From an uncultured Clostridia bacterium (lineage in GTDB: Bacteria; Bacillota; Clostridia; Christensenellales; Borkfalkiaceae): DNA of 39,161 nucleotides. The position numbers were made by a program, and so were the translations under genes. Under the pieces are notes generated by a model. It was not told the DNA's origin and did no database searches. It saw only the letters and a program-made list of their open reading frames with translations. The stretch lies in NCBI GenBank assembly GCA_905235795.1, contig CAJOMS010000001.1, positions 444-39,604 of the forward strand. Reading direction: 5' to 3'. Every line of letters begins with the position of its first letter. Position 1 is the first letter of the stretch. Shown one piece after another: positions 27,539-37,672 of this stretch.

Positions 27539-28912
27539 ATGAAGATAATCATAGTAGGTTGCGGGAAAATCGGAAAGACTATAATTTCCAGTCTGCTTAA
27601 AGAGAATCACGACGTGCTTGCAATGGATATCAATCCTGCAGTTGTCGAGGAAGTGACCAACGTTTACGACGTAATGGGCATTTGCGGCAACGGTACCGAA
27701 TACGAAACGCTTAAAGAAGCGGGTGTGGATAAGGCGGATATATTCGTGGCGGCAACTAATTCGGACGAAGTGAATATGTTGAGCTGCTACGTGGCGCATT
27801 GTATGCATGCAAAACATACCATAGCCCGCATACGAAACAGCGGAAACAATAGCGTCATAGGGCTTGCGTTTATGAAAAAACAGCTTTCGCTTTCCCTTTC
27901 CATAAATCCGGAATTGCAGGCTGCAAAGGCAATTTACAACATAATTAAGCTCCCTTCGGCAACCAAGGTCGAAATGTTCAGCAGTAACCGTTTTGAGATG
28001 ATAGAGCTTGTTTTAAAAGAAGAATCTCATCTCGACGGCATGACCTTGATCGACTTAAGAAAGAACATAAAACAAAACTTTTTGGTTTGCGCCGTCAGCC
28101 GCGATGGAAAAGTATATATTCCTCAGGGCAATTTTAAACTTAAAAACGGGGACAAGATAGGTATTATCGCCTCCGGTAAGGATGCGCCCAAGTTGCTCAA
28201 AGCGTTCGGCGTACAGCATAAGCCCGTGCACAACGTTATTATAATAGGTGCGGGCAAAACTTCGACCTACCTTGCGGAAATGCTGGTAGAGGACAAGATA
28301 GGCGTAAACGTAATAGAGATAGACGAAAAGCGTTGTACGGAAATGTGCGAAAAAGTTCCTTCGGCAACGGTCATTCACGGCAACGGCATGAGTCAGGACG
28401 TGCTTTTGGAAGAAGGCGTGGAAACGGTGGACGCGTTCGTTGCGCTTACCGGTCGGGACGAAGAAAATATACTTATATCCTTCTACGCCATGTCGCAAAA
28501 GAACCCGAAGGTAATATGCAAAGTAAACGGAGAAGAACTTTCGGATATTGCCGAAGATTTAGGGCTTGAATGTATAATTTCACCCAAAAAGATAATTGCC
28601 GATATAATCGTGCAATATGCTCGCGCGCTTAAAAATTCCGAGGGAAGCAAGGTAGAAATGCTTTACAGCTTGCTTAACGGTCAGATAGAGGCTTTGGAAT
28701 TTAACGTTTTGCCGGATTTCGAATTTTGCAACATACCCCTTAAAAGGCTAAAATTCAAAGATAACGTATTGCTTGCCGGCATAGTGCGCGGCACCGAAAC
28801 GATAATTCCGAACGGCGAAGACAGCATTATTGCAGGCGACAGGGTGATAATAATTGCCGTCGGTAAAACGATATACACGCTTGGCGACGCCATTAAGGAG
28901 ACTGCCAAATGA
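27539..28912 (+). CDS. trkA: TrkA-type potassium uptake regulatory protein (two RCK domains)
   Basis: 'IIIVGCGKIGKTIISSLLKENHDVLAMD' and second 'VIIIGAGKTSTYLAEMLVED'. Confidence 0.93.
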   Translation: MKIIIVGCGKIGKTIISSLLKENHDVLAMDINPAVVEEVTNVYDVMGICGNGTEYETLKEAGVDKADIFVAATNSDEVNMLSCYVAHCMHAKHTIARIRNSGNNSVIGLAFMKKQLSLSLSINPELQAAKAIYNIIKLPSATKVEMFSSNRFEMIELVLKEESHLDGMTLIDLRKNIKQNFLVCAVSRDGKVYIPQGNFKLKNGDKIGIIASGKDAPKLLKAFGVQHKPVHNVIIIGAGKTSTYLAEMLVEDKIGVNVIEIDEKRCTEMCEKVPSATVIHGNGMSQDVLLEEGVETVDAFVALTGRDEENILISFYAMSQKNPKVICKVNGEELSDIAEDLGLECIISPKKIIADIIVQYARALKNSEGSKVEMLYSLLNGQIEALEFNVLPDFEFCNIPLKRLKFKDNVLLAGIVRGTETIIPNGEDSIIAGDRVIIIAVGKTIYTLGDAIKETAK

Positions 28913-30360
28913 ACCACAAAATGATCATACACACCATCGGGCAAGTCCTTTTGGTCGAGGCGGCGTTGTTGCTCTTGCCGGTGTTCGTATCGCTGTTATA
29001 CGCAGAGTGGTGGGGAGCGGGTTCGCTGCTTATATCGGCGGCTATTTCGCTCGTTTGCGGGGCGGTGCTCACCCTTTTAACAAAAAAAAGAAAACACTCT
29101 ATTTACGCCAAAGAAGGGCTGATAATCGTTTCGCTCGCCTGGATTGCCGTCTCGTTAGTAGGGGCGTTGCCGTTTGTTATAAGCGGGGCGATTCCCTCGT
29201 ATATAAACGCGCTGTTTGAAACGGTAAGCGGCTTTACCACTACCGGTGCTACCATACTCTTGGACAATCAGATAGAGAGCATGGGGCACGGATTACTGTT
29301 TTGGCGAAGCTTTACCCATTGGATAGGGGGTATGGGCGTACTCGTTTTCGTTATGGCGATAATTTCGCGCACGCCGGACAGAACTATGAACATTCTCCGC
29401 GCGGAGATGCCCGGACCGATAGTCGATAAACTTGTTCCACGCGCAAAAGATACCGCTAAAATTCTTTATTTTATTTATATAGGGCTTACGCTCTTGCTTA
29501 TAATTTTGTTGCTTGCAGGCGGTATGCCTCTGTTCGACAGCGTCGTTTACGCCATGGGCACGGCAGGTACGGGCGGCTTTGGCATAAAAGCTGATAGCTT
29601 GGCAAGTTATAACCACTATCTGCAGTGGGTGATAACCATGTTTATGCTGCTTTTCGGCGTAAACTTCAACATTTATTATCTCATACTGATACGCAAATTC
29701 AATCAGGCTTTCAAAAGTCACGAATTCTGGACGTATGTTTGCATCTTCTTAGTTGCGGCAACGCTCGTTACGGTCAGCATTTACCCCATATATAAAAACG
29801 TCGGTGAAGCAATAAGGCTTTCGTGTTTTCAGGTTTCGTCGCTGCTCACCACTACGGGATATTCGGTGGCGGATTTCACCGCTTGGGATGCCCAGCTCGC
29901 CAAAACTCTGCTAATAATTTGCATGTTCATAGGCGGGTGTGCGGGTTCTACGGCAGGCGGCTTTAAAGTATCAAGGTTGGTAATACTGTTTAAAAAAGTC
30001 TGCAACGACCTTAAAAAAGTCCTTCATCCTCGTGCGACTTCCGTGGTAAAGTTTGAAGGGAAAGTGGTTGACGACACGGTGCTCAGCAGCCTTGCCACCT
30101 ATGCGGCAGTGTATATTATGTCGTTCATTACAATACTTATATTACTGTCTTTAGAGGCGAATTTCAGCTTTGAGGCAAACTTTACGGCGGCGGCGTCTTG
30201 CTTTAACAACATCGGTCCTATTTACGACGTTGCAAGCGGCACGTTTACCGATTATTCCGCCCTTTCAAAGATAGTTCTTATCTTTGCGATGCTGCTGGGA
30301 AGGTTGGAGATATATCCGTTACTTCTCACTGCAAATCCTTACACCTGGATAAAGAAATAG
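28909..30360 (+). CDS. trkH: TrkH-family potassium transporter
   Basis: 'ALFETVSGFTTTGATILLDN', 'SFTHWIGGMGVLVF', 'MGTAGTGGFG', 'SLLTTTGYSVADF', 'GGCAGSTAGGFKVSR'; overlaps the trkA stop. Confidence 0.94.
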   Translation: MNHKMIIHTIGQVLLVEAALLLLPVFVSLLYAEWWGAGSLLISAAISLVCGAVLTLLTKKRKHSIYAKEGLIIVSLAWIAVSLVGALPFVISGAIPSYINALFETVSGFTTTGATILLDNQIESMGHGLLFWRSFTHWIGGMGVLVFVMAIISRTPDRTMNILRAEMPGPIVDKLVPRAKDTAKILYFIYIGLTLLLIILLLAGGMPLFDSVVYAMGTAGTGGFGIKADSLASYNHYLQWVITMFMLLFGVNFNIYYLILIRKFNQAFKSHEFWTYVCIFLVAATLVTVSIYPIYKNVGEAIRLSCFQVSSLLTTTGYSVADFTAWDAQLAKTLLIICMFIGGCAGSTAGGFKVSRLVILFKKVCNDLKKVLHPRATSVVKFEGKVVDDTVLSSLATYAAVYIMSFITILILLSLEANFSFEANFTAAASCFNNIGPIYDVASGTFTDYSALSKIVLIFAMLLGRLEIYPLLLTANPYTWIKK

Positions 30361-30418
30361 CCTGTTTTTAGATACTTGGCTAATTGGTTTATAAATATAA
30401 TTTTAAAGGAGAAAAAAA

Positions 30419-30871
30419 ATGTTTGAATTCGAAAAAATCTGTCATGACGTAGAAAAAATGGACCCCATTACTTATTCGGCCTTAGTTGCCGAAAAGAGTA
30501 AGGACGTAATTGCCGGCCTCGTTGATATTACCGAGGGCGGTTTATCCGGTATAGCTATTTACACCGGTTTGGTATTCGGTGCGATAGTAAGTGACGGAAA
30601 AATTTCCGAAGAGGAATTTTTGCTTATCGAACCTCTGCTTTCACTCTCGCTTGGCGAAAGAGTTACTTACGACGACGCTAAGGCGATGATGAAGTATTAT
30701 AAAAAGGATTCCAAAGAGTACAAAAAATTCGTTGACGCGGCAGTTGATCTGTTCGGCGAAATTTCCGAAGATTTAAAGGCGGATATCGTTACCGTATGCA
30801 TGCTCATCTGCGGAATCGACGGAAAGATTTCTCACAAAGAAAAAGTTTGGCTTAAACAGCTTATTAAATAA
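30419..30871 (+). CDS. TerB-like protein
   Basis: 'AIVSDGKISEEEFLLIEPLL' and 'MLICGIDGKISHKEKVWLKQLI', acidic helical pairs as in TerB. Confidence 0.6.
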   Translation: MFEFEKICHDVEKMDPITYSALVAEKSKDVIAGLVDITEGGLSGIAIYTGLVFGAIVSDGKISEEEFLLIEPLLSLSLGERVTYDDAKAMMKYYKKDSKEYKKFVDAAVDLFGEISEDLKADIVTVCMLICGIDGKISHKEKVWLKQLIK

Positions 30872-30996
30872 GAGGAATATTTTTGCGGCTTAATTTGTAG
30901 TATTTGAGGGTGTCTAATAAAAATTTTTAGTGAGAACGGAATGTTTAAGAAACTTAAAAAAATTTAATTCTTCAATGACCACGGCTGAAAAAAATA

Positions 30997-31836
30997 GTGT
31001 TTTACGTGGTTTACGCCTCTTTGATAGCGTCGCTGATATTCGTAATAGTAAAGTTGATAATCTCCCCAATACAAGGCGATGATTACGAAAGGGTAAAATC
31101 CGACTATCTATTGACTTTACTTCAATGCATTGCGGCGCTTTTGGTGATGCACATACCTATTATTTTAGAGGTAAGGTTTCAGCTCGACGTACCTTCCGGC
31201 ATGACTATTTTGTTTATAGTTTTCCTTTATGCCGCCGTGTATTTGGGCGAATTCAGAAGTTTTTACTATAAGTTTGCACATTGGGATACGATTCTGCACG
31301 CCATAAGCGGCTTTATGGCGGGCGCGGCGAGTTTTTCTTTGATAAGTTATCTCGCCAATTCCGAAATTATAAAACTAAGGCCTTCGCTGGTAGCTGTGTT
31401 TGCCTTTTGTTTTGCCGTAACTATAGGTGCCCTGTGGGAGATTTACGAGTTCGCTTGGGATAGCTTAGCCAACCTGAATATGCAAAAATACGCCGATGAA
31501 TTAGGCAATGTTTATTCGGGCAGGGTTGCGCTTGCAGACACGATGTTGGATATAATAGTCGACACCATCGGCGCCGCCGTAATTTCCATAATCGGCTATA
31601 TTTCCATCAAATTCGATAAAAGATGGATAGAAAAACTTATAGTAAAGAAACAAAGCAGTAAAGTTCCCGACGTCTCTACCGACCTTGTGGCGACAGAGGG
31701 GACGCCCGTTGAAATTTCTGCCGAAGCAGCAGTTTCCGCCGAAACGCCTTCTGAAGAATCGTCGTTTTTAGGGGAAAATACCCCTGCAGAAACTAATTCC
31801 GTCGAAGAAGAATCTTCGGCAGAAAAACTATCTTAA
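30997..31836 (+). CDS. Multi-TM membrane protein, DUF2238/YjdF-like
   Basis: 'YYKFAHWDTILHAISGFMAGAASFSLI', 'GALWEIYEFAWDSL', 'DTMLDIIVDTIGAAVIS'; GTG start with weak upstream signals. Confidence 0.68.
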   Translation: MFYVVYASLIASLIFVIVKLIISPIQGDDYERVKSDYLLTLLQCIAALLVMHIPIILEVRFQLDVPSGMTILFIVFLYAAVYLGEFRSFYYKFAHWDTILHAISGFMAGAASFSLISYLANSEIIKLRPSLVAVFAFCFAVTIGALWEIYEFAWDSLANLNMQKYADELGNVYSGRVALADTMLDIIVDTIGAAVISIIGYISIKFDKRWIEKLIVKKQSSKVPDVSTDLVATEGTPVEISAEAAVSAETPSEESSFLGENTPAETNSVEEESSAEKLS

Positions 31837-31898
31837 AAAGCTTAAAAAGTAGAGTTAATGCGCGTTTTACGGGGCTAATGCTTATTTAAAAAATTGTG

Positions 31899-31938
31899 GG
31901 GCTGTTGCGAGTTGAGATTAATCAACTCGCAACAGCCC
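31899..31938. terminator. Long perfect hairpin (17-bp arms), terminator or palindromic repeat
   Basis: gggctgttgcgagttga-gattaa-tcaactcgcaacagccc followed by attttaatcgtttt. Confidence 0.6.
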
Positions 31939-31989
31939 ATTTTAATCGTTTTAGATAAAAAGCAATTCGTTGCAATTTGCCTTGTCTTG

Positions 31990-32212
31990 AAATGGCTCCC
32001 AAAAAGTTTTGCAAAGCAAAAGTTTTTGAAAAAAGAACCCGCGAGGAAATTTTTGATAAAAATATACGCGCGGTAAGGAGAAGTTTGCCTCGTAGCAGGG
32101 CGGCGAGAGCCATTAGCCGCCCGCAAATATGGCAACACTTCGACGTGGAGCCGACGTAAAAGCAAAGAGGTTACCTAAAGTAACCTCTTGCATAAATCGT
32201 CGTGCTCCGACG
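31990..32212 (-). repeat. tRNA-Ala-linked repeat, inverted copy of sequences at 38.6-39.16 kb
   Basis: Contains the reverse complement of 'cacgtcggagcacgacgatttatgcaagaggttactttaggtaacctctttgcttttacgtcggctcc' and of 'acgtcgaagtgttgccatatttgcgggcggctaatgg...cgccgccctgctac.aggcaaacttctcc'. Confidence 0.88.
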
Positions 32213-32288
32213 TGGTGGAGATAAGGGGATTCGAACCCCTGGCCTATGCGTTGCGAACGCATCGCTCTACCAACTGAGCCATACCCCC
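32213..32288 (-). tRNA. tRNA-Ala (anticodon CGC), CCA encoded
   Basis: Reverse complement gggggtatggctcagttggtagagcgatgcgttcgcaacgcataggccaggggttcgaatccccttatctccacca. Loop ttcgcaa gives CGC; G3:U70 identity pair present. Confidence 0.96.
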
Positions 32289-32406
32289 ATTCGCATTACT
32301 ATTGTATAACTTTTTTTAAATTTTTTCAACTTTTTTAACGGCGTTTTGAAAAAAATTTTTTTATTTTGCCAAATTCATAATTTTGCAATTTACAATTGTA
32401 AAAGTT

Positions 32407-32434
32407 TTGCCCCGCCGGAGTGCGGCGGGGCAAT
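32407..32434 (-). terminator. Terminator-like hairpin of the DUF308 gene
   Basis: ttgccccgccggagtgcggcggggcaa. Confidence 0.6.
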
Positions 32435-32455
32435 TAAAAAGTATTTTATTGGTTT

Positions 32456-32923
32456 TTATGCATTCTGCTTGCCCAACAAAACAAGTACGCCGTCGATTAT
32501 CAACGAGATGCCTATTATTATAAACAACCAGTCGCTTGCCCAGGTGCCTATAACAAGCAGAACACCCACGACAATGGTTAATATGCTCATTATCATCGGG
32601 AAAATCAACTTCGGCCCTTGTATCAAAGACAAAACTCCGTTTGCAGCTATCAAAACGCCAAAAATGATGAGCGCTACCGTTGAAATATTAGCCGCGCCAA
32701 TTATAAGAATAATTGCGCCGATAGCAATTTCAAACACACCGCCTACTGTGTTGTGGCCAAAGATAAGGTCAAGTATGCCTTGCACGATAAAGACTATGCC
32801 GGCAATCCAGATAATGTAATCCAAAGCCGTTTTTTTGTTGATGATGAACAAAATGCCTATAACGATGTAAGCCACTGCCGTGAGCACCGCAAGCAAAATA
32901 TTTCTTGATTTTTTATCAGCCAT
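32456..32923 (-). CDS. DUF308/HdeD-like membrane protein
   Basis: Repeated hydrophobic segments 'AIGAIILIIGAANISTVALIIFGVLIAANGVLSLIQG' and 'IIGISLIIDGVLVLLG'; RBS on minus strand aaaggaggtaaatt. Confidence 0.75.
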   Translation of the reverse strand: MADKKSRNILLAVLTAVAYIVIGILFIINKKTALDYIIWIAGIVFIVQGILDLIFGHNTVGGVFEIAIGAIILIIGAANISTVALIIFGVLIAANGVLSLIQGPKLIFPMIMSILTIVVGVLLVIGTWASDWLFIIIGISLIIDGVLVLLGKQNA

Positions 32924-33023
32924 AATTTACCTCCTTTAAGCAAAAAAACCGCCTTTTTATTACAAAAGACGCAATTCTTGCAAATTCTTTATACATTATA
33001 TCACAACGCAAAATTCAAGTCAA

Positions 33024-34019
33024 CTATATTCTCAATTTTTTATAGACCTTGTCGTTTTGCATTATTTTACCTGCACCGAGCACCGAGACGAATTCCGGAT
33101 CTTCCGTAACGTTTACCGCAAGCGAAAACTCGTTATAAAAATATTCTTCAAGCCCCACGATGCGTGAAAGCCCGCCCCCAAGATATATGCCCGTATTCCT
33201 TATTTCGGCAGATACTTCCGGCGGAAGCTTGGCGAGTAACATTGAAGATATTTCGTAAATTTTATTCACGAAGTATCGAATGGGCTCGTAAACGTCTGCC
33301 GCGGTGATCCTTACGGAACGCGGCGCCCCGCTGCTTATATCCATTCCGCTTATGACCATGGGCATGGTGTCGCCGGGCAATAAGCTGCCTATTTCGCACT
33401 TTATCTGCTCTGCGGTCTGGCTGCCGATGCGTAAACTCTTGCGGTCTTCGATGCTGTCTATTATCATTCCGTCAATAAGATTTCCGCCCAAGTTCGCCGA
33501 AACGCCGGCAATCACCCCGTCGAGCGAAACCGCTGCTATATTAGTTACTCCCCCGCCCATATCGATTATAAAACACGGGGCGGACTCGGATATCGGCGCG
33601 CCTGCGCCGACTGCCGCAGCTATGGGCGATTCTATAAAATTAACGTTGTTTATACCGCATGCAGAAAAAAGTTCTTTAAACCGCGATATAGCGGCTTTTT
33701 CTGTGCCGCAGGGCACGGTGGCGCACACTTCTACACGCGTAAATCGGTTAACTTCTATTTTAGAAAGAAACTTTTCAAGCATTATTTTTGCGGCAGAAAG
33801 ATCGCGTATCTCGCCTTCCGAAACGGGCGATATAACCGTTGTGGAGATTGCGGATTTTCCGAGCATACGCTTTGCGTCAAGCCCGATTTCGTAAGAGGTT
33901 TTCTTTCCTCCTCCCGAAACCGAAACGAGCGACGGCTCGCACAGAATAACGCCCGCGCCAACTTGAAACACGGAAGTCTTGGTCGTTCCTATATCTATCG
34001 CAAGCTTTAAGCTACTCAT
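33024..34019 (-). CDS. MreB-like actin-family rod-shape protein
   Basis: 'LAIDIGTTKTSVFQVGAGVILCEPSLVSV', 'IESPIAAAVGAG', 'FIIDMGGGVTNIAAVSLDGVI', 'LGGGLSRIVGLEEYF'. Confidence 0.85.
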   Translation of the reverse strand: MSSLKLAIDIGTTKTSVFQVGAGVILCEPSLVSVSGGGKKTSYEIGLDAKRMLGKSAISTTVISPVSEGEIRDLSAAKIMLEKFLSKIEVNRFTRVEVCATVPCGTEKAAISRFKELFSACGINNVNFIESPIAAAVGAGAPISESAPCFIIDMGGGVTNIAAVSLDGVIAGVSANLGGNLIDGMIIDSIEDRKSLRIGSQTAEQIKCEIGSLLPGDTMPMVISGMDISSGAPRSVRITAADVYEPIRYFVNKIYEISSMLLAKLPPEVSAEIRNTGIYLGGGLSRIVGLEEYFYNEFSLAVNVTEDPEFVSVLGAGKIMQNDKVYKKLRI

Positions 34020-34575
34020 TTGCTATCTCCTTAAAAATCTCGGTAAGGTCCTCAACAGGCAGACCTATTACGTTACTCAAGCTGCCGTCCACTTTTGCCA
34101 CTATAGGGAACCCGTCCTGCACGCCGTAACTGCCGGCTTTATCCATTGGCAGGCCGGTGGCGACGTATTCCTCTATCATCTCGTTCGAAAGGTCGTTGAA
34201 ATACACTTTGGATTCCGCGTGCCCCACCTTGCGTTTTTCGTGATTTTCGCCATAAATAACGCAATAGCCCGTAATTACCATGTGGCATTTGCCGGATAGC
34301 CTTTTTAAAGTTTTTACGGCACACTCACGCGAGGATGGCTTGCCTATAATTTCGCCTTCGAATACCACCACCGTATCCGCGCCTAACACCGTGCCGGGCA
34401 CGTTAGCCGCAACGCTGCTCGCTTTAAGTTCCGCAAGGCGCTCGACGTAAATATGCGGCGGAAGGGATCTGTCGGCAATTTCTTCCGCATCTGAAGGAAT
34501 GACCGTAAAATCCACGCCGGTTTGTTTGATAAGTTCTCGCCGCCGAGGCGACGCACTTGCCAAAATGACTTTCAT
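34012..34575 (-). CDS. maf: Maf-family nucleotide pyrophosphatase
   Basis: 'MKVILASASPRRRELIKQTGVDFTVIPSDAEE', 'VLGADTVVVFEGEIIGKP', 'GSYGVQDGFPIVAKVDGSLSNVIGLPV'. Confidence 0.96.
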   Translation of the reverse strand: MKVILASASPRRRELIKQTGVDFTVIPSDAEEIADRSLPPHIYVERLAELKASSVAANVPGTVLGADTVVVFEGEIIGKPSSRECAVKTLKRLSGKCHMVITGYCVIYGENHEKRKVGHAESKVYFNDLSNEMIEEYVATGLPMDKAGSYGVQDGFPIVAKVDGSLSNVIGLPVEDLTEIFKEIANE

Positions 34576-34697
34576 TAATATTAATTATACAAAATAAGGC
34601 CGATTTTGTAAAGCGATTTGTCAAAACTGTGCAAATTTAAAATAGAATTTTGTCAAAAACGTTTGATTTACGAGGTTTTTTATGTTAAAATCTAATT

Positions 34698-35516
34698 ATG
34701 AAAAACTCGTGGCTAAATGAAAAAACCTTAGTTATAACCGGTGCTTCGTCGGGACTCGGTAAAGAGCTTACCAAAATGCTGATAACCAATAACGGATGCA
34801 GGGTAATAGGAATAGGAAGAAGTAAAGATAAATTCGACGCTTTTAAGAAAGAACTTGGCCCGCTTGAGGAAATGCTCACCGTGGAGCTGTTTGACGTTAC
34901 GGATATTTCCCGCTGGGAAGAATTTGCCTTGAAATACACGCAGATAGACGGGCTTATCAACTGCGCCGGAATCCTGCCGCCGTTCAAGCGCGCGACGGAT
35001 ACCCCGATTGAGCTGACCAAGACAGTTCTCGAGGCGGACTACCTCGCCTGCGTCTATTCGATTAATGCCCTTTTTCGCGCGTTATCGGCATCAAAAGCCC
35101 CTATGATAGTAAACGTTTCAAGCTCTGCAGCGCTACTTACGATCGCCGGCACTTCTGCATATTCCGCGGCGAAAAGCGCGCTTAAAAGTTACACCGAGGC
35201 GCTCGCCGTTGAGCTGAAAGGCAAATTTTACGTTTCACTCGTTATGCCGGGGTTTGCAAAAACAGATATATTCAGATCTCAAAAGGCGGGAGCGGCAAAT
35301 AACAAGCTAGTTGATTCTTTCAGCATGCCGGCCGAAAAAATGGCAAAAAAGATATATCGCGGGCTATTAAAGCAACGCAAGAGGATGGTCTTGGGCAAAG
35401 ACGCGCATTTGATGGATTTATATTACAGGCTGTTTCCCAAATCGGCGCCCGCCGGCACTTCGGCAGTAATAAAAAGCGCTAAAACGGATTTATTTTCGGA
35501 CGTATTCGAAAAGTAA
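34698..35516 (+). CDS. SDR-family short-chain dehydrogenase
   Basis: 'LVITGASSGLGKELTKML', 'LINCAGILP', 'VNVSSSAALLTIAGTSAYSAAKSAL'. Confidence 0.93.
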   Translation: MKNSWLNEKTLVITGASSGLGKELTKMLITNNGCRVIGIGRSKDKFDAFKKELGPLEEMLTVELFDVTDISRWEEFALKYTQIDGLINCAGILPPFKRATDTPIELTKTVLEADYLACVYSINALFRALSASKAPMIVNVSSSAALLTIAGTSAYSAAKSALKSYTEALAVELKGKFYVSLVMPGFAKTDIFRSQKAGAANNKLVDSFSMPAEKMAKKIYRGLLKQRKRMVLGKDAHLMDLYYRLFPKSAPAGTSAVIKSAKTDLFSDVFEK

Positions 35517-35524
35517 ACTACATG

Positions 35525-35563
35525 TAAATGCCCGCGACAAAACGCCGCGGGCAAGTTTTTATA
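35525..35563. terminator. Terminator-like hairpin
   Basis: tgcccgcgacaaaacgccgcgggcaagtttttat. Confidence 0.6.
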
Positions 35564-35714
35564 ATTCCGGTTCTTGATAGCTATAACTGTCACAACAGGT
35601 GCAATCCGTACAGTCCGTGGTTATTTTTACCTGCGAGAGAGAGCAGTTTTTGCCCGCGCAATTATGCTTGCAGGTGCTTACGTCGCACCTGATGTTTTCG
35701 TTTGCAAACGGCAT
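35559..35714 (-). CDS. DUF1540-like small cysteine-rich protein (51 aa)
   Basis: MPFANENIRCDVSTCKHNCAGKNCSLSQVKITTDCTDCTCCDSYSYQEPEL; RBS aaaaaggaggtgaataaa-ATG. Confidence 0.8.
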   Translation of the reverse strand: MPFANENIRCDVSTCKHNCAGKNCSLSQVKITTDCTDCTCCDSYSYQEPEL

Positions 35715-35846
35715 TTTATTCACCTCCTTTTTATTAAATGTGTGCAAAAACAGCGATTATATAATTGACTTTTTGCTTTGATTATAATATAATATTTCTT
35801 ACAAGGATACGTATATCGTAAAGTTATTTGTTTTCGGAGGTGCTAT

Positions 35847-36290
35847 ATGAAGGTAATTCTTCTTGCAGACGTTAAGGGAACGGGCAAAAAGGGCGATATT
35901 AAAGAAGTGAGCGACGGCTACGCCAGAAATTTTCTTTTTAAGAAAAATCTCGCCAAAGAAGCCGATTCCGTAAGCGTAAACAATCTGAAAATGCAAAACG
36001 AGGCGGCGGCTTTCCACAAGCAGGAAGAGATAAACCGCAATACCGAGCTCGCAAAACAAATGAACCTTGCCGAGGTTACCGTTAAGGTAAAATGCGGTGA
36101 AAAGGGCAGAATTTTCGGCTCCGTTACTTCGCAGGAAATTGCCGACGGGTTGGCTGCCATAGGTTACGAGATCGACAAAAAGAAAATAATCGTTAAAGAC
36201 CCAATCAAAAATTTGGGTATTTACAGGGTAGACGTTAAGCTTATGCCAAACATAAGCACAAAGATCGTAGTTAAGGTAGAAGCGCTTTGA
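35847..36290 (+). CDS. rplI: 50S ribosomal protein L9
   Basis: '[36 protein letters not shown]'. Confidence 0.97.
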   Translation: MKVILLADVKGTGKKGDIKEVSDGYARNFLFKKNLAKEADSVSVNNLKMQNEAAAFHKQEEINRNTELAKQMNLAEVTVKVKCGEKGRIFGSVTSQEIADGLAAIGYEIDKKKIIVKDPIKNLGIYRVDVKLMPNISTKIVVKVEAL

Positions 36291-36374
36291 TCTTCCTTTA
36301 TTAAGTTTTTTACAACACTCAGCCGCGCCGTTTATAACGGCGCAACTTTTATGTTTTGACCTTGCGAGGGTAAT

Positions 36375-37640
36375 ATGGACGAAGAAAGATCGGCCGAAGA
36401 ATTAAAAAAGAAAAGTGAATATTCCGGTCCGAACGATTTTCCCGTTGCAGAGGACGTCTCAGCGTTACAGCCGGAGGAAAACGTGGTTTCGGCAGACCAG
36501 AAAGCCCCTTCGGAAGAAGAGGTTTCTTTGCCTGTTTCCGCGCTGGATCTTGACGATGAGATAAATCATAAACATACCAACAACGCAAAAAAGAGCAGAA
36601 AGAAAACTTGGTCGTTTTTGCTGTTCATAGCGGCAAACGTTATAGTCATAGCCATCACCGCAATGTTCGAGTTTGGTGGAAACAAAGCTAACGACGGAAG
36701 CAAGCTTTCGGACATAGCGGCGTCGATATCAAAAAACTGGTACTATCTTCTCGGCGCATTCGGCTGTTTTTTGGGTATTTATTTCTTTCAGGTACTTAAG
36801 GTAACGAGAATGTTACGCGTAACCACCGGCAAAAGCCACGTGCGCGCAACGATAAACAGCGTCATTCTCGGCAAGTATTACGACAACATAACTCCGCTTG
36901 CAATAGGCGGGCAACCTTTTCAGGCGTATTACCTTTCACAAAACGACGTGCCCGTTGGCGTAGCAACCGCCGCGCCAATAGCGCAGTTGTTTTTAGGTAC
37001 GCTCGGCTTTATAACGATAGCTATAGCCGCGTTTATATTTTACAGCGGAGAGGCAATATCTCCCGTAATACGCGTGTGCGCCTACATCGGTTTGGGCATA
37101 AATTCCCTCACTCCTATAGCAATAGTATTCCTTTCCGTTTTGCCTAATCTGACGACGAGTATAGTTTCGTTCTTTATAAAGATTTTTGCAAAGCTGCACA
37201 TAGTTAAAGACGCCGCCGTAACTACAAAAAAGGCGATAGGTACCATAAACGATTATCGCACTAGTTTGGGTTTCATGTCCCGCTCTAAAAGTACGATAAT
37301 CATCGGATATCTGCTATCTATACTTGAAAAAATATCGGAAATGTCTATAACATTTTTCGTTATAATGGCATGCTTTAACGGACAGGGGAATTATTTGCAG
37401 ATTACCGCATTGACGATTTTCATCTACGCGGCAACGAGCTTTATACCTACACCGGGCACGGCAGGCGCGGCAGAAGGCTCGTTCTATATCGTATTCGGCA
37501 GCTTTTGGCCGATGTTCATTTGGAGACTCTTCTCGTACTACTCGTATCTGCTATTCGGCTTGATATTCATTATCGCGAACGGTGCTCGCCGTGCGGCGGC
37601 GCGCAAAAAAGAAGGGCAACAAACTAACAATGTGCCCTAA
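36375..37640 (+). CDS. Lysylphosphatidylglycerol synthase TM-region/MprF-like flippase family protein
   Basis: 'FQVLKVTRMLRVTTGKSHVRATINSVILGKYYDNITPLAIGGQPFQAYYL' and 'SFIPTPGTAGAAEGSFYIVF'. Confidence 0.85.
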   Translation: MDEERSAEELKKKSEYSGPNDFPVAEDVSALQPEENVVSADQKAPSEEEVSLPVSALDLDDEINHKHTNNAKKSRKKTWSFLLFIAANVIVIAITAMFEFGGNKANDGSKLSDIAASISKNWYYLLGAFGCFLGIYFFQVLKVTRMLRVTTGKSHVRATINSVILGKYYDNITPLAIGGQPFQAYYLSQNDVPVGVATAAPIAQLFLGTLGFITIAIAAFIFYSGEAISPVIRVCAYIGLGINSLTPIAIVFLSVLPNLTTSIVSFFIKIFAKLHIVKDAAVTTKKAIGTINDYRTSLGFMSRSKSTIIIGYLLSILEKISEMSITFFVIMACFNGQGNYLQITALTIFIYAATSFIPTPGTAGAAEGSFYIVFGSFWPMFIWRLFSYYSYLLFGLIFIIANGARRAAARKKEGQQTNNVP

Positions 37641-37672
37641 AACGCGCGTTATTCAACATTTTTTAAATAAAC

